DNA of 18,556 nucleotides from an uncultured Planctomycetaceae bacterium (GTDB lineage Bacteria; Planctomycetota; Planctomycetia; Pirellulales; Lacipirellulaceae). Below, one piece after another: positions 7,927 to 15,954 of the stretch (the first letter of the stretch is position 1; every line of letters begins with the position of its first letter). The notes under the pieces are model-generated. The model had not been told where the DNA came from. It saw only the letters and a list, made by a program, of their open reading frames with translations, and ran no database searches. Made by a program: the position numbers and the translations under genes. Location: the NCBI GenBank assembly GCA_937860165.1, contig CALMBE010000549.1, positions 1 through 18,556 on the forward strand, read 5' to 3'.

Positions 7927-9441
7927 ATGAAAAAGAATCCTGCATTGCTTCCCTTCGGTGCATCTAATCAAGAACTTGAGTCGCAGGTTCATCCTCTTGA
8001 TTGGGTAAATCCTTCCCCAACCGGCCGATATAATCTAGTCGTCATCGGCGCGGGCACAGCCGGGCTCGTAACGGCGGCAGGAGCGGCTGGCTTGGGGGCC
8101 AAAGTCGCGTTAATTGAACGCAGCCTGATGGGTGGCGACTGTCTAAATGTGGGTTGTGTACCATCGAAGGGAGTCATCAGTGCAGCGCGTGCCACAGCCG
8201 CTGTTCGCCACGCTCGAGAGTTTGGAGTTGAGATTCCGAACGAGGTAAACGTGAGTTTTGCTGAAGCGATGGAACGCATGCGGCGGCTGCGGGCTCGCAT
8301 CAGCCCGAATGATTCGGCTAAGCGATTTCGTGAGTTGGGCGTCGACGTCTACTTCGGGCAGGCACAATTTGCTGATTCCAACTCCGTCGACGTCGAAGGT
8401 ACTCGACTTTCATTCAAGCGGGCGGTGATCGCCACCGGGGCTCGTGCTGCTGCACCTCCCATACCGGGCCTGGAATTCGTTGAGTATCTGACCAATGAAA
8501 CATTGTTCTCGTTGACCGAATTACCCCAGCGACTTGGCGTCATAGGTGCTGGTCCGATCGGCTGTGAGATGGCCCAAGCTTTTGCGCTGCTGGGATCCGA
8601 AGTATTCCTAGTTGAAACGACACATGGAATCCTGCCGCGCGAAGATCGTGATGCGGCTGAAATCGTGCAGCAGTCCATCACCCGAGCGGGAGTTAAGTTG
8701 CTTTGTTGCGGCAAGAATCTTGAAATACAAAACAACGACGGAATCCGACTCACAGTGGAATCACACGGCCAAGGGTATTCCGAGGTCATTGACAAACTGT
8801 TGGTATCGGCAGGTCGGTCACCAAATGTCGAACACCTGAATTTGGAAGCGGTGGGTGTGATGTATGACAAGAAGGGTGTAAAGGTTAATGACTACATGCA
8901 GACCACGAACCCCATGATCTATGCGGCAGGTGATATTTGCTCACCGTATCAGTTTACGCACGCCGCTGATTTTATGGCGCGGATTGTGATTCAGAACGCT
9001 TTGTTCAAAGGACGGAAAAAGTCTTCGACTTTAGTAATTCCATGGTGTACCTACACATCGCCGGAAATCGCGCATGTGGGCCTGTATGAAGGTCAAGCTA
9101 GGGAGAAGGGCATCGAAGTCGACACATTCGTGCAGGAGTTGCGTGACGTTGATCGAGCGATTCTAGAGGGAGACGACGAGGGCTTTGTCAAAGTCCACGT
9201 GAAGAAGGGAACCGAAACGATCGTCGGAGCCACAATTGTCGCCTCCCACGCGGGAGACATGATTTCCGAGATCACACTGGCGATAACTCACGGATTGGGA
9301 CTGAGCAAAATCGGCAGCACTATCCATCCGTATCCGACCCAGGCTGAGGCGATTCGCAAGTTGGGCGATCAGTACAGTCGAACTCGATTAACTCCGTTGA
9401 TTACAAAACTCTTTGGAAAATGGCTGCAATGGACGCGCTAA
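7927..9441 (+). CDS. MerA-like FAD-dependent pyridine nucleotide-disulfide oxidoreductase
   Basis: This 504-residue class I flavoprotein disulfide reductase resembles mercuric reductase. An FAD-binding GAGTAG (41-46) is followed by the redox pair GGDCLNVGCVPSKG (C72, C77). The NAD(P)H fold shows GVIGAGPIGCEMAQAF, the second FAD site IYAAGDIC, and the dimerisation domain ends in HPYPTQAEA with the catalytic His near 467. It lacks the N-terminal metal-binding domain and the C-terminal Cys-Cys of true MerA, so Hg(II) reduction is unlikely. A different thiol, disulfide or metalloid substrate is more plausible. About 30 extra residues precede the FAD fold. I chose the ATG at 7927; an open frame continues upstream but overlaps the TVP38 gene and resembles nothing. 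It is sandwiched between two TVP38 genes. Confidence 0.88.
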   Translation: MKKNPALLPFGASNQELESQVHPLDWVNPSPTGRYNLVVIGAGTAGLVTAAGAAGLGAKVALIERSLMGGDCLNVGCVPSKGVISAARATAAVRHAREFGVEIPNEVNVSFAEAMERMRRLRARISPNDSAKRFRELGVDVYFGQAQFADSNSVDVEGTRLSFKRAVIATGARAAAPPIPGLEFVEYLTNETLFSLTELPQRLGVIGAGPIGCEMAQAFALLGSEVFLVETTHGILPREDRDAAEIVQQSITRAGVKLLCCGKNLEIQNNDGIRLTVESHGQGYSEVIDKLLVSAGRSPNVEHLNLEAVGVMYDKKGVKVNDYMQTTNPMIYAAGDICSPYQFTHAADFMARIVIQNALFKGRKKSSTLVIPWCTYTSPEIAHVGLYEGQAREKGIEVDTFVQELRDVDRAILEGDDEGFVKVHVKKGTETIVGATIVASHAGDMISEITLAITHGLGLSKIGSTIHPYPTQAEAIRKLGDQYSRTRLTPLITKLFGKWLQWTR

Positions 9442-10211
9442 ACTCTTCGGAAGGCTCAGCACGCTGTCACAAAGCACACCAATTGTGGAGCTCTCTTCGC
9501 TTGTGGGGAATTTGCTTCATTCTACTCCTGGGGTGCATTGTTAATTTCATTCCAGGGCTGAACAATGTGACGTTGGCTGCACTGGGAGGAATACGTGATT
9601 GCGGACCAGTGGGACCACTGGTATTTATTGCCTTGTTTGTTGTTTCAACGTTGGCTCTGGTACCTGGCGGACTGTTGACTTTAGGGGCGGGGGCATGCTT
9701 TGGTTTCTGGTTGGGAGTTACAATAGCTATTATTGGCTCAAATCTTGGGGCCGCCTTGGCGTTTGCCCTGGGCAGGACATTAATGCGTAGTCGTGTCCAA
9801 GAGTTAGCGAAAAATACTCGCCTAGGGAAACTTGACAGTGTAGCGGGAAGAAAAGGTTTCTTGCTCGTGCTCTTGATGCGCCTGTCACCAATGTTTCCTT
9901 TCAATCATCTCAACTATTGCCTGGGTGCAACCCAAATCTCTCCCAAAGATTATCTAATTGGTTCTGCTCTTGGCATGTTTCCGGGTACTCTTATCTTTGT
10001 GTACTACGGGACCTGTGCGTCCAATTCATTTGATTTGACGGCCAGTGATCAGATGACCCCTAAAGGCCATTCGCTCGTGCTTGGTTGTATCGTATTCACA
10101 CTGGCCGTCTCAATCGGCCTATACCGCTTACTTCAAGATTCCCTCAGCAAGTCATCGCACATTGAACTGAGCGATGATGAGATCACCTTTCATAGCATCG
10201 GTCACAGTTGA
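9420..10211 (+). CDS. TVP38/TMEM64 family membrane protein (second copy)
   Basis: This 263-residue member of the TVP38/TMEM64 family shows the same two motif blocks as the first copy: LVPGGLLTLGAGACFGFWLG with GAALAFALGRTLMR (about 85-127), and RLSPMFPFNHLNYCLGA with ALGMFPGTLIFVYYGT (about 152-197). A hydrophobic helix near 27-47 and another near 219-238 complete the topology. The start overlaps the oxidoreductase gene by 22 bases (ATG 9420) or 13 bases (ATG 9429), indicating translational coupling. Sequence divergence from the first copy suggests an old duplication or separate recruitment, not a recent tandem copy. The transported or scrambled substrate is unknown. Confidence 0.87.
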   Translation: MAAMDALNSSEGSARCHKAHQLWSSLRLWGICFILLLGCIVNFIPGLNNVTLAALGGIRDCGPVGPLVFIALFVVSTLALVPGGLLTLGAGACFGFWLGVTIAIIGSNLGAALAFALGRTLMRSRVQELAKNTRLGKLDSVAGRKGFLLVLLMRLSPMFPFNHLNYCLGATQISPKDYLIGSALGMFPGTLIFVYYGTCASNSFDLTASDQMTPKGHSLVLGCIVFTLAVSIGLYRLLQDSLSKSSHIELSDDEITFHSIGHS

Positions 10212-10279
10212 AGCCTCTGATGCAACGAACCAAGTGATTCCAACACTTCATATCCGTCTAGAATCAACGGGGAAACTTA

Positions 10280-11395
10280 ATGATTACAACCACTCACACA
10301 ACCTCTTCCCGCTCCCGTATAGAGTGGCTCTTCCTTGGTTTATTCCTTCCAACCACATTCCTGTTTTACCTTGTTTACAAGTATCCGCAGTGGTTGTTGC
10401 CAGAGCATGGCGATCTTCGCACATTCTATCTCTTCGGAAAAAGTCCAGGGTTTTGGTATGCAACGCTTTATACGGGACTGGTCGCGGCCGTATGTGTGTG
10501 GGTTCTGATTGGCAACAAGAACCGTTACCAGCGTTCCAAAAAGAAAGATCCGCTCACACCCTATCAGCGAGCCAAGTTTCTCTCGATCTTGCTTGCTCAG
10601 ACTGTGGGGTTTTACATAGTGCCCTTCATCCTACCGGCCCTATCTCAAGAAGGAGGTTTCTGGAACGATCCGCCGAAAGTCGCGACGAAGGCGGCCCACG
10701 TTTACGTTTACCCGGCTTTTCAGAGTGCAGGACTGGCTGTTTACCTGTTTGTCGTGATTCCAGTAGCTGTGTGGTTCTTCGGCAAGCGGTATTGTAGTTG
10801 GTTCTGCTCTTGCGGCAATCTTGCCGAAGCAGTTGGCGTCTTGCCCTGGGGGGCAAAATGGGTTCGCCTTTACACCCCACGCGGCACAACTGCCAAGAAA
10901 CTCGAAGTCCTGCAGACAGTCATCTTGCTATTCGCACTTTTCTATGGAGCGATGCTCCTGCTCGACGGCGTTAGACTGTTTACTGCTCCCTCCTTACTTC
11001 AGTCGTTGCAGGCTATCCAAGACTTGCTGATCGACTTCTTGTTCGGCGCGGTCGTTGGCGTTGGTGCGTATCCCCTTCTTGGCACCAGGATTTGGTGTCG
11101 CTATGGGTGCCCCCTGGCAAAAGGCATGCAGTTAGTCGGCAAGTTCACTCGCAGTCGCTATGCCGTGGTTCCCAATGATAAGTGCCGTGGATTGGGGCTT
11201 TGCACTCAAGTGTGTCCTATGGGAATCGATGTCGCCAGTTTTGCCCACAAAGACAAAAAGCCCATCCAAATTGCTTTTGGATTGGACACCACCCCTTGTA
11301 TCGGTTGCGGGGGTTGCATTGATGTGTGCCCTGTCGATGCCCTATCCTTTCGTGAGATTCGACCGGGAACGCTCGCGGTCGTTTCTTCCGAATAG
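10280..11395 (+). CDS. NapH/CcoG-like membrane 4Fe-4S protein
   Basis: This 371-residue polytopic iron-sulfur protein belongs to the NapH/NosR/CcoG-type group, which passes electrons at the membrane. Helices lie near 16-33, 58-77, 100-120, 150-167, 211-229 and 250-267. Cytoplasmic Cys motifs follow the fourth and sixth helices: YCSWFCSCGN (C172, C176, C178) and IWCRYGCP (C273, C277). The C-terminal two-cluster ferredoxin domain has one complete site, CIGCGGCIDVCP (C340, C343, C346, C350). The other site, CRGLGLCTQVCP (C302, C308, C312), has Leu305 where the second ligand should be. A strong GGGGAAA precedes the ATG. It sits 68 bases after the second TVP38 gene and may feed or drain electrons for the neighbouring FAD enzyme. 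It ends only 20 bases before the convergent gene. Confidence 0.87.
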   Translation: MITTTHTTSSRSRIEWLFLGLFLPTTFLFYLVYKYPQWLLPEHGDLRTFYLFGKSPGFWYATLYTGLVAAVCVWVLIGNKNRYQRSKKKDPLTPYQRAKFLSILLAQTVGFYIVPFILPALSQEGGFWNDPPKVATKAAHVYVYPAFQSAGLAVYLFVVIPVAVWFFGKRYCSWFCSCGNLAEAVGVLPWGAKWVRLYTPRGTTAKKLEVLQTVILLFALFYGAMLLLDGVRLFTAPSLLQSLQAIQDLLIDFLFGAVVGVGAYPLLGTRIWCRYGCPLAKGMQLVGKFTRSRYAVVPNDKCRGLGLCTQVCPMGIDVASFAHKDKKPIQIAFGLDTTPCIGCGGCIDVCPVDALSFREIRPGTLAVVSSE

Positions 11396-11415
11396 TGCCA
11401 GCCTCTCGTCTAGCT

Positions 11416-12117
11416 TTACAGGTACAGGCAAGCATGTTCTGGACGACGGAGCCATTCCAAGAGTCTTTGTTGAGCAAGGTGAGGTGACTTAAGGGCTACA
11501 AGTTCTCGGTGAAGGTCTGACAGATTTCCGATTTCGTCGACATCCGTCAAGGTATCTAGTAGCTGGACTTCACCCCTAGGAGTCAACTCAGCTAAGAGTC
11601 GCTCTGCGGTAGAATTCACACTGTAGGGAGTGCTTTCCCACACTGTTCGCGGCAGCTCGCGATTCGTTCCTATCAGATAGAAGCCCCCATCATAGCACTT
11701 ACCTACTACGAAACTCTTCCTACTTTGAGGGTCAGAAAGCGTCGCCAAGGCCGACACCAGACAAGCTGGTGATAGTTGGGGCGCATCGGCTCCCACGCCT
11801 ATCACAACTGAGTATTCCATCGTCAGTTGAGAGAATATGTTATCTAGTCGGCTACCGAGATCTCCCGACCCTTGATAGAGTCGAGAAAACTTCTCCCAGC
11901 GAGAGTGATTCATCCCGAGGTCTTCGGCGACTGCCCAATACGCCTTGGCTCCGGTGGCCGATGCGACTTCTCTGAGTGTTGCTTCTACCGCTGCCACGGA
12001 TAGACCGTAAAACTCTTCTGCGGCGGCAACTCCCATGCCTACGGCTAGTCGGGTTTTTATCGGTGATAGTCCAGGGGTCTTGACGAACGCAACTATCGCA
12101 GCGGCAGTTCTTGGCAT
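11416..12117 (-). CDS. TIGR04282-like glycosyltransferase of arsenosugar loci (DUF2064)
   Basis: This 233-residue nucleotidyl/glycosyltransferase-like protein is of the CofC-related type (DUF2064, TIGR04282) that co-occurs with ArsS. Visible motifs are AFVKTPGLSPIKTRLA (about 10-25, nucleotide-binding loop), GVGADAPQLSP (about 107-117, metal-binding Asp) and CYDGGFYLIG (about 141-150). The usual GPxxDGG is GKCYDGG here. I chose the ATG at 12117, preceded on its own strand by GGAG about six bases away; a TTG two codons earlier is possible. The start lies two bases after the stop of the TIGR04283-like gene, so the pair is translationally coupled. The reaction is not established; transfer of an activated sugar or nucleotide in arsenosugar assembly is inferred from gene association. 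Confidence 0.85.
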   Translation of the reverse strand: MPRTAAAIVAFVKTPGLSPIKTRLAVGMGVAAAEEFYGLSVAAVEATLREVASATGAKAYWAVAEDLGMNHSRWEKFSRLYQGSGDLGSRLDNIFSQLTMEYSVVIGVGADAPQLSPACLVSALATLSDPQSRKSFVVGKCYDGGFYLIGTNRELPRTVWESTPYSVNSTAERLLAELTPRGEVQLLDTLTDVDEIGNLSDLHRELVALKSPHLAQQRLLEWLRRPEHACLYL

Positions 12118-12119
12118 GC

Positions 12120-12884
12120 TCAACTCCGCAAGTATTTAATCCACTGAGGAAAAGCCTGGATCCAGGTGCGCCACAGATTGTGCGCTGTATTCCGAAGCCA
12201 ACCTCGTGCCAGGTACGTTCGGGAACTTGTGACCAGAGCCGCATCCACTTCCTGCAGGCGAATTCTCTGCCGATGGGCAGCCCACACCAAAAGATGGTCT
12301 TCACCGAAGGCCACGGACTCGTCAAATCGGCCTAGCTGATCGAATACCTCGCGGCTTAGGCAAAACCCTTGGTCTCCAAATGGCAAACTTAAGACACGTG
12401 AGCGAAAACTCACACCTAGAGTGTTAAGTGTCATGCCAGCCATCCCCTCCGTGTTGAACTTCAAGCGAAAGTAGTGAAGTGCTCTGGGATCGTTGTGAAG
12501 CGAGTCTGCCAGAGAACTCACGATGGATGGGTCGAAGAGACTATCGGCATGAAGAAACCAGAGATACGATCTGGAAGTGACGGCTGCTCCAGCGTTCAAC
12601 TGTCTGGCGCGACCAACCGAAGTTGCAACCCAACGCACATCACAGGCCAAGGAGGCTGCAAGCACCTCGTGCTCAAAGCTTCTTGGAGGTTCGGAAGTGC
12701 CCACAAGCACTATTTCTGCTTCGGCCGGAAGCTCTTGAAGACATTCCAGTAGCTGTATCCAGGAGTGTTCGTTTGGGCCAACTGGGATTATCACCGACAA
12801 GTTGGCAAGTATCGCCGTCTCTCTGGATAACCGGAAGTTAGCATCTTCAAGACAGCCTTGTCCCTTGTCAATCAGTGTTTCCAT
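12120..12884 (-). CDS. TIGR04283-like family 2 glycosyltransferase of arsenosugar loci
   Basis: This GT2-fold enzyme of about 254 residues is of the ArsS-associated type (TIGR04283). From the ATG at 12884: LSVIIPVGPNE (29-39), GRARQLNAGA (91-100), the metal-binding LHADS (111-115), FGDQGFCLSR (about 169-178), GEDHLLVW (194-201) and TSSRTYLARGW (about 219-229), all hallmarks of the family. The start is uncertain. A GTG at 12956 in the same frame would add 24 residues, and neither start has a clear ribosome-binding site. The family core normally begins close to its first strand, so even the shorter form has an unusual N-terminal extension of about 28 residues. It is first in a two-gene minus-strand operon. 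The acceptor and donor are unknown. Confidence 0.85.
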   Translation of the reverse strand: METLIDKGQGCLEDANFRLSRETAILANLSVIIPVGPNEHSWIQLLECLQELPAEAEIVLVGTSEPPRSFEHEVLAASLACDVRWVATSVGRARQLNAGAAVTSRSYLWFLHADSLFDPSIVSSLADSLHNDPRALHYFRLKFNTEGMAGMTLNTLGVSFRSRVLSLPFGDQGFCLSREVFDQLGRFDESVAFGEDHLLVWAAHRQRIRLQEVDAALVTSSRTYLARGWLRNTAHNLWRTWIQAFPQWIKYLRS

Positions 12885-13009
12885 GTTTCTTGCTACCAGG
12901 TGAAAGTTATCCGATAGTTTAGAGAAGTATGGGAGGCTTTGTGTAGGCGATTTCACGGAGCGAAATAAGCATGGGCTGTAAACTACTGGCAGATGGTACG
13001 AATGCCTTC

Positions 13010-13078
13010 TTCACCGGAAAAAAGCGATCCAAGAAACTTCGGCTATGTAGCCGGAGGTACATAGTAAACTCCGGTGAA
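13010..13078. repeat. inverted repeat in the divergent promoter region
   Basis: TTCACCGGA (13010-13018) is the exact reverse complement of TCCGGTGAA (13070-13078). Between them lie CTATGTA (13043-13049) with TACATAG (13058-13064), and the overlapping small hairpin CGGCTA-TG-TAGCCG (13040-13053). The region separates the minus-strand glycosyltransferase pair from the plus-strand lipoprotein gene, so both promoters must lie in or near it. It could be an operator, a transcribed structure or an extragenic repeat. No ArsR-type operator is recognisable. Confidence 0.45.
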
Positions 13079-13155
13079 AAGTCGATGCTCTAGGTATTGC
13101 AGGGTTACGGAGACGCTTTGGAAAATTCTTCTTAAAGAAGGGAAGGGATGCTGGC

Positions 13156-13392
13156 ATGAAGCTTACATCGCAGACCATCGTCGTGAGCATCGCTTGTGGG
13201 ATGCTGTTACCAATGCTGTTACTAACAGTCAGCGGGTGTGCCAGCGGGCGTGGCTGCGCGGGGGGAAGTTGCGGGTGTGCTAACGGAAGTTGCCGAAATC
13301 CCTCTTACTCCGGTTCGAGCTACGCTTCTTCGCCTTACGATTCTGGTTCTGGAACGGTGAATACTTATTCGTCAGGTTCTGGCACTCGTTGA
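13156..13392 (+). CDS. small Cys-rich lipoprotein
   Basis: This 78-residue protein is not one I recognise. A lipoprotein signal peptide (residues 1-27: KLT start, long hydrophobic run, VSGC lipobox) predicts lipidation at Cys28. The mature 51 residues open with CASGRGCAGGSCGCANGSC, giving five cysteines in 19 residues spaced by Gly, Ala and Ser (Cys28, 34, 39, 41, 46), followed by a Ser/Gly/Tyr-rich flexible tail. The start is well supported by GGAAGGGA (13141-13148), seven bases upstream. The cysteines could bind a soft metal or metalloid such as As(III), which would fit the neighbours, but disulfides or nothing specific are also possible. It is 118 bases before the predicted start of the GT2 gene, on the same strand. 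Confidence 0.7.
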   Translation: MKLTSQTIVVSIACGMLLPMLLLTVSGCASGRGCAGGSCGCANGSCRNPSYSGSSYASSPYDSGSGTVNTYSSGSGTR

Positions 13393-13510
13393 TCTTTTGA
13401 ATTCAAGAGTTCGATTCATTTTTGTGTGCCCGAGGCAGTGTCCGTCTGTTCCAGTGTGGTGGTCTCCACGATTTCGTTCACCATTCCGAACGCGGGCACT
13501 GTCTCTTTTT

Positions 13511-14275
13511 GTGAGAACTGATTTGTCCTGTCGTCAACTCACTGATGTCGTAGTCATTATACCCGCTTTTAACGAGGCGGAATCGTTGCCTCTAGTCCTT
13601 AAAGACCTTCCTCCTGTGGGGAGAGTTGTAGTAGTTGACAATGCTTCAACAGACGATACTGCCCAGATTGGCCGGAAAATGGGTGCCCACGTGGTGCATG
13701 AAAGTCGGCGCGGCTACGGAGCGGCCTGTCTGGCTGGAATTCAGGATATCCGGAAAGCAGTGCTTGACCGTAGTTTTCCGCAACCAGTGGTAGTAGCCTT
13801 CCTGGACGCGGACTATAGCGATCGGCCTGAGCTCCTGTATACCCTTGTGGAGCCCATTCTGACGGGGCAAGAAGATCTTGTGTTGGGTTCCCGAATTCGT
13901 GGCGAACGGGAATTAGGTGCGATGCCGCTGCAAAGCATCTGGGGAAATTGGCTGGCATGCTTTCTGATGCGTTGGCTCTGGAAGGCCAATTTCACCGACC
14001 TGGGACCCTTTCGGGCAATTCGCTACGAGTCCCTGCAACTTCTCAACATGCAAGACCAGTCTTTTGGCTGGACTATTGAAATGCAGATCAAGGCCATGAG
14101 GGCTGGACTACGAATCCGGGAAATACCGATTCCCTATCGACGCCGAATTGGAACCAGCAAGATCAGCGGGACAATCAGCGGCAGTCTCAAAGCGGGATAC
14201 AGAATCTTGCTGACAATCCTCAAGTACCGCTGCCATGAACATCAAGGTGCTTCAAGCACTATTTCACAGGTGTAA
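13511..14275 (+). CDS. family 2 glycosyltransferase, DPM1/polyprenyl-phosphate type
   Basis: This GT2 enzyme of about 254 residues resembles dolichyl/polyprenyl-phosphate sugar synthases. From the GTG at 13511: VVVIIPAFNEAESLP (13-27), VVDNASTDDT (41-50), the metal-binding FLDADYSD (97-104), LGSRIRGERELGAMP (125-139), TDLGPFRAIRY (162-172), FGWTIEMQ (about 185-192) and the basic YRRRIGTSKISGT (209-221). No membrane helices follow, so it is peripheral. The frame is open back to a TTG at 13397, but those 38 residues are Arg/Pro-rich and unlike the family. The GTG at 13511 or the TTG at 13523 is more plausible, and neither has a strong ribosome-binding site. It probably supplies a lipid-linked sugar to the polytopic enzyme 41 bases downstream. 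Donor sugar unknown. Confidence 0.85.
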   Translation: MRTDLSCRQLTDVVVIIPAFNEAESLPLVLKDLPPVGRVVVVDNASTDDTAQIGRKMGAHVVHESRRGYGAACLAGIQDIRKAVLDRSFPQPVVVAFLDADYSDRPELLYTLVEPILTGQEDLVLGSRIRGERELGAMPLQSIWGNWLACFLMRWLWKANFTDLGPFRAIRYESLQLLNMQDQSFGWTIEMQIKAMRAGLRIREIPIPYRRRIGTSKISGTISGSLKAGYRILLTILKYRCHEHQGASSTISQV

Positions 14276-14316
14276 TACTTCGATTCTTGTTTCCGAGTGT
14301 TAGCTCACGGCATCTC

Positions 14317-15954
14317 ATGCGTCCTCTTCTGTTCTGCGCAGGCTTGCATACCCTTTGGTGTGGGACGCTGTATTTCTACAACGAAGGCTTTGCTTTCGGT
14401 TCACCAGTTCAGGACCGGCCGTTGCTGTCGATGCTGCTTCTATTTGCTATGGGATTCGTCATCTATTTCGTCTCCCTCAAGGTAGCCCTAAAATCTCCCG
14501 CCGCACCTCGCTTGCCAGTAATTGTTCTCGGTGCAAGCGCACTCTTTCGTGTAATTCTGTTGCCTACTAATCCCATCCTAGAAATCGACATCTACCGATA
14601 TCTCTGGGATGGTGCAGCCTTAAACCAGGGCGTCAATCCTTACCGCTATAGCCCCGAGCAAGTAATCCAAGCAGTTGCCGGGCAGGACATGCCCGCAGAC
14701 CTACGGACTCTCGTCACCTTGCGCGATACTTCGCCCAGTTTGAACGAGATCCTCAAGCGTATTCACTATCAGGAGATCGCAACTGTCTACCCTCCGATAA
14801 GTCAACTCGTCTTTGCTGTGGCGGACCGCTGCGCTCCAGACACCACCACGGTATCTATGCGGGTCTTGATCCTGAAATGTATTCTGGTTTTCTTTGATCT
14901 GGGAACATGTGTGATGGTCCTGTTTCTCTTGAACCTGGTCGGCACTCATCCCGGTTGGGCAATCAGTTATGCCTGGTGTCCCTTAGTCCTTAAAGAGTTT
15001 GCCAACACGGGGCATCTGGATTCGATCGCCGTGTTCTTTGCAACTGCGGGGGTGTGGTTTGTAGCCCGAGCAATTCGATTTGAGCTTGGATCGAATCTTA
15101 CAGTTTCAGTAGCTTCCTTGGTTATGGCCTTGAGTATCGGTTCCAAACTTTATGCAGTTGTCTTAGTCCCCGTCTGCGCCGCAATCCTACTAAGCAAAAA
15201 GAATTGGCGCGTGAGCCTGTATTTCGTGTTCATCTCACTGGGTATCGGCGGAGTATTTGTGGCACCTCAAATCGCCACACACCCTTACGTCACAAGAGCT
15301 CATTTCTCAGCGGAACTGGCTCACGATGGGGCGATCCAAGCGGAAGAATCTGTTACCAACTCAGGACTCACAACATTCTTGACTCAATGGGAGATGAACG
15401 ATTTTCTGTTTATGGTGTTCCGAGAAAACCTCAGGCCCGTTGTAGTAGCCGAGGAACGTCCCTCAATCTGGTTCGCAATTGTTCCCAACTCTTGGCGGGC
15501 GTCACTTTCCAATTGTCTTAGTGAGCTTTGCGGAGGTGATGTAAAAGCCACATCGTTCTTGACAGCCCGTGCATTGACGCTCCTGATCTACTCGATAATT
15601 CTGTTGATGCTTGTCAAGCGAGTTTACGCGGAGGCTTCGTTAGAATACTACCTTCAGGCTGTGTTTCTCACCTTGGCGTGGTTTTGGTTACTGTCACCCA
15701 CTCAGAACCCGTGGTACTGGTCCTGGGCCTTGCCGTTCGTCCCGTTTGCACGCCACAGGGTCTGGATGGCAGTCTCACCAATCGCTTTCTTGTATTATTG
15801 TCGATTTTGGTTCAGCGATCAGTTCGCGGAACAGAGAATCTTAGAGACTAGTTATGAAGGGGCTGAATTCTATGATTATGTTGTAATCTGGCTGATTTAC
15901 TTACCCTGGCTAAGCTGGCTGGCGTTTTCTCAACAGAAAGCAAAAGAGCAGTGA
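14317..15954 (+). CDS. polytopic GT-C / GT87-like (DUF2029-type) glycosyltransferase
   Basis: This membrane protein of 545 residues has about ten or eleven hydrophobic helices. It resembles the polyprenyl-phosphate-sugar-dependent GT-C mannosyltransferases (GT87/DUF2029, GT39). The diagnostic segment is LEIDIYRYLWDGAALNQGVNPYRYSP (starting near 88): acidic residues in the first extracytoplasmic loop act as catalytic base and bind metal in GT-C enzymes. Later NTGHLDSIAV and PTQNPWYWSW also match the group. I chose the ATG at 14317; a TTG at 14287 would add ten residues, and neither has a clear ribosome-binding site. It follows the DPM-type enzyme closely, suggesting a donor-maker and donor-user pair. 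The acceptor, on the outer face of the cytoplasmic membrane, is unknown; a glycolipid or an arsenic-containing sugar are options. Confidence 0.8.
   Translation: MRPLLFCAGLHTLWCGTLYFYNEGFAFGSPVQDRPLLSMLLLFAMGFVIYFVSLKVALKSPAAPRLPVIVLGASALFRVILLPTNPILEIDIYRYLWDGAALNQGVNPYRYSPEQVIQAVAGQDMPADLRTLVTLRDTSPSLNEILKRIHYQEIATVYPPISQLVFAVADRCAPDTTTVSMRVLILKCILVFFDLGTCVMVLFLLNLVGTHPGWAISYAWCPLVLKEFANTGHLDSIAVFFATAGVWFVARAIRFELGSNLTVSVASLVMALSIGSKLYAVVLVPVCAAILLSKKNWRVSLYFVFISLGIGGVFVAPQIATHPYVTRAHFSAELAHDGAIQAEESVTNSGLTTFLTQWEMNDFLFMVFRENLRPVVVAEERPSIWFAIVPNSWRASLSNCLSELCGGDVKATSFLTARALTLLIYSIILLMLVKRVYAEASLEYYLQAVFLTLAWFWLLSPTQNPWYWSWALPFVPFARHRVWMAVSPIAFLYYCRFWFSDQFAEQRILETSYEGAEFYDYVVIWLIYLPWLSWLAFSQQKAKEQ

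Noticed and set aside
7927..9441. mercury resistance function for the MerA-like enzyme
   Set aside because: The N-terminal metal-binding domain, the C-terminal Cys-Cys and any merT, merP or merR neighbour are all absent.
13397..13510. 38-residue N-terminal extension of the DPM-type GT2 gene from a TTG codon
   Set aside because: The stretch is Arg/Pro-rich with no ribosome-binding site, and the GT2 core begins only after residue 50 of that frame. A GTG at 13511 or TTG at 13523 fits better.
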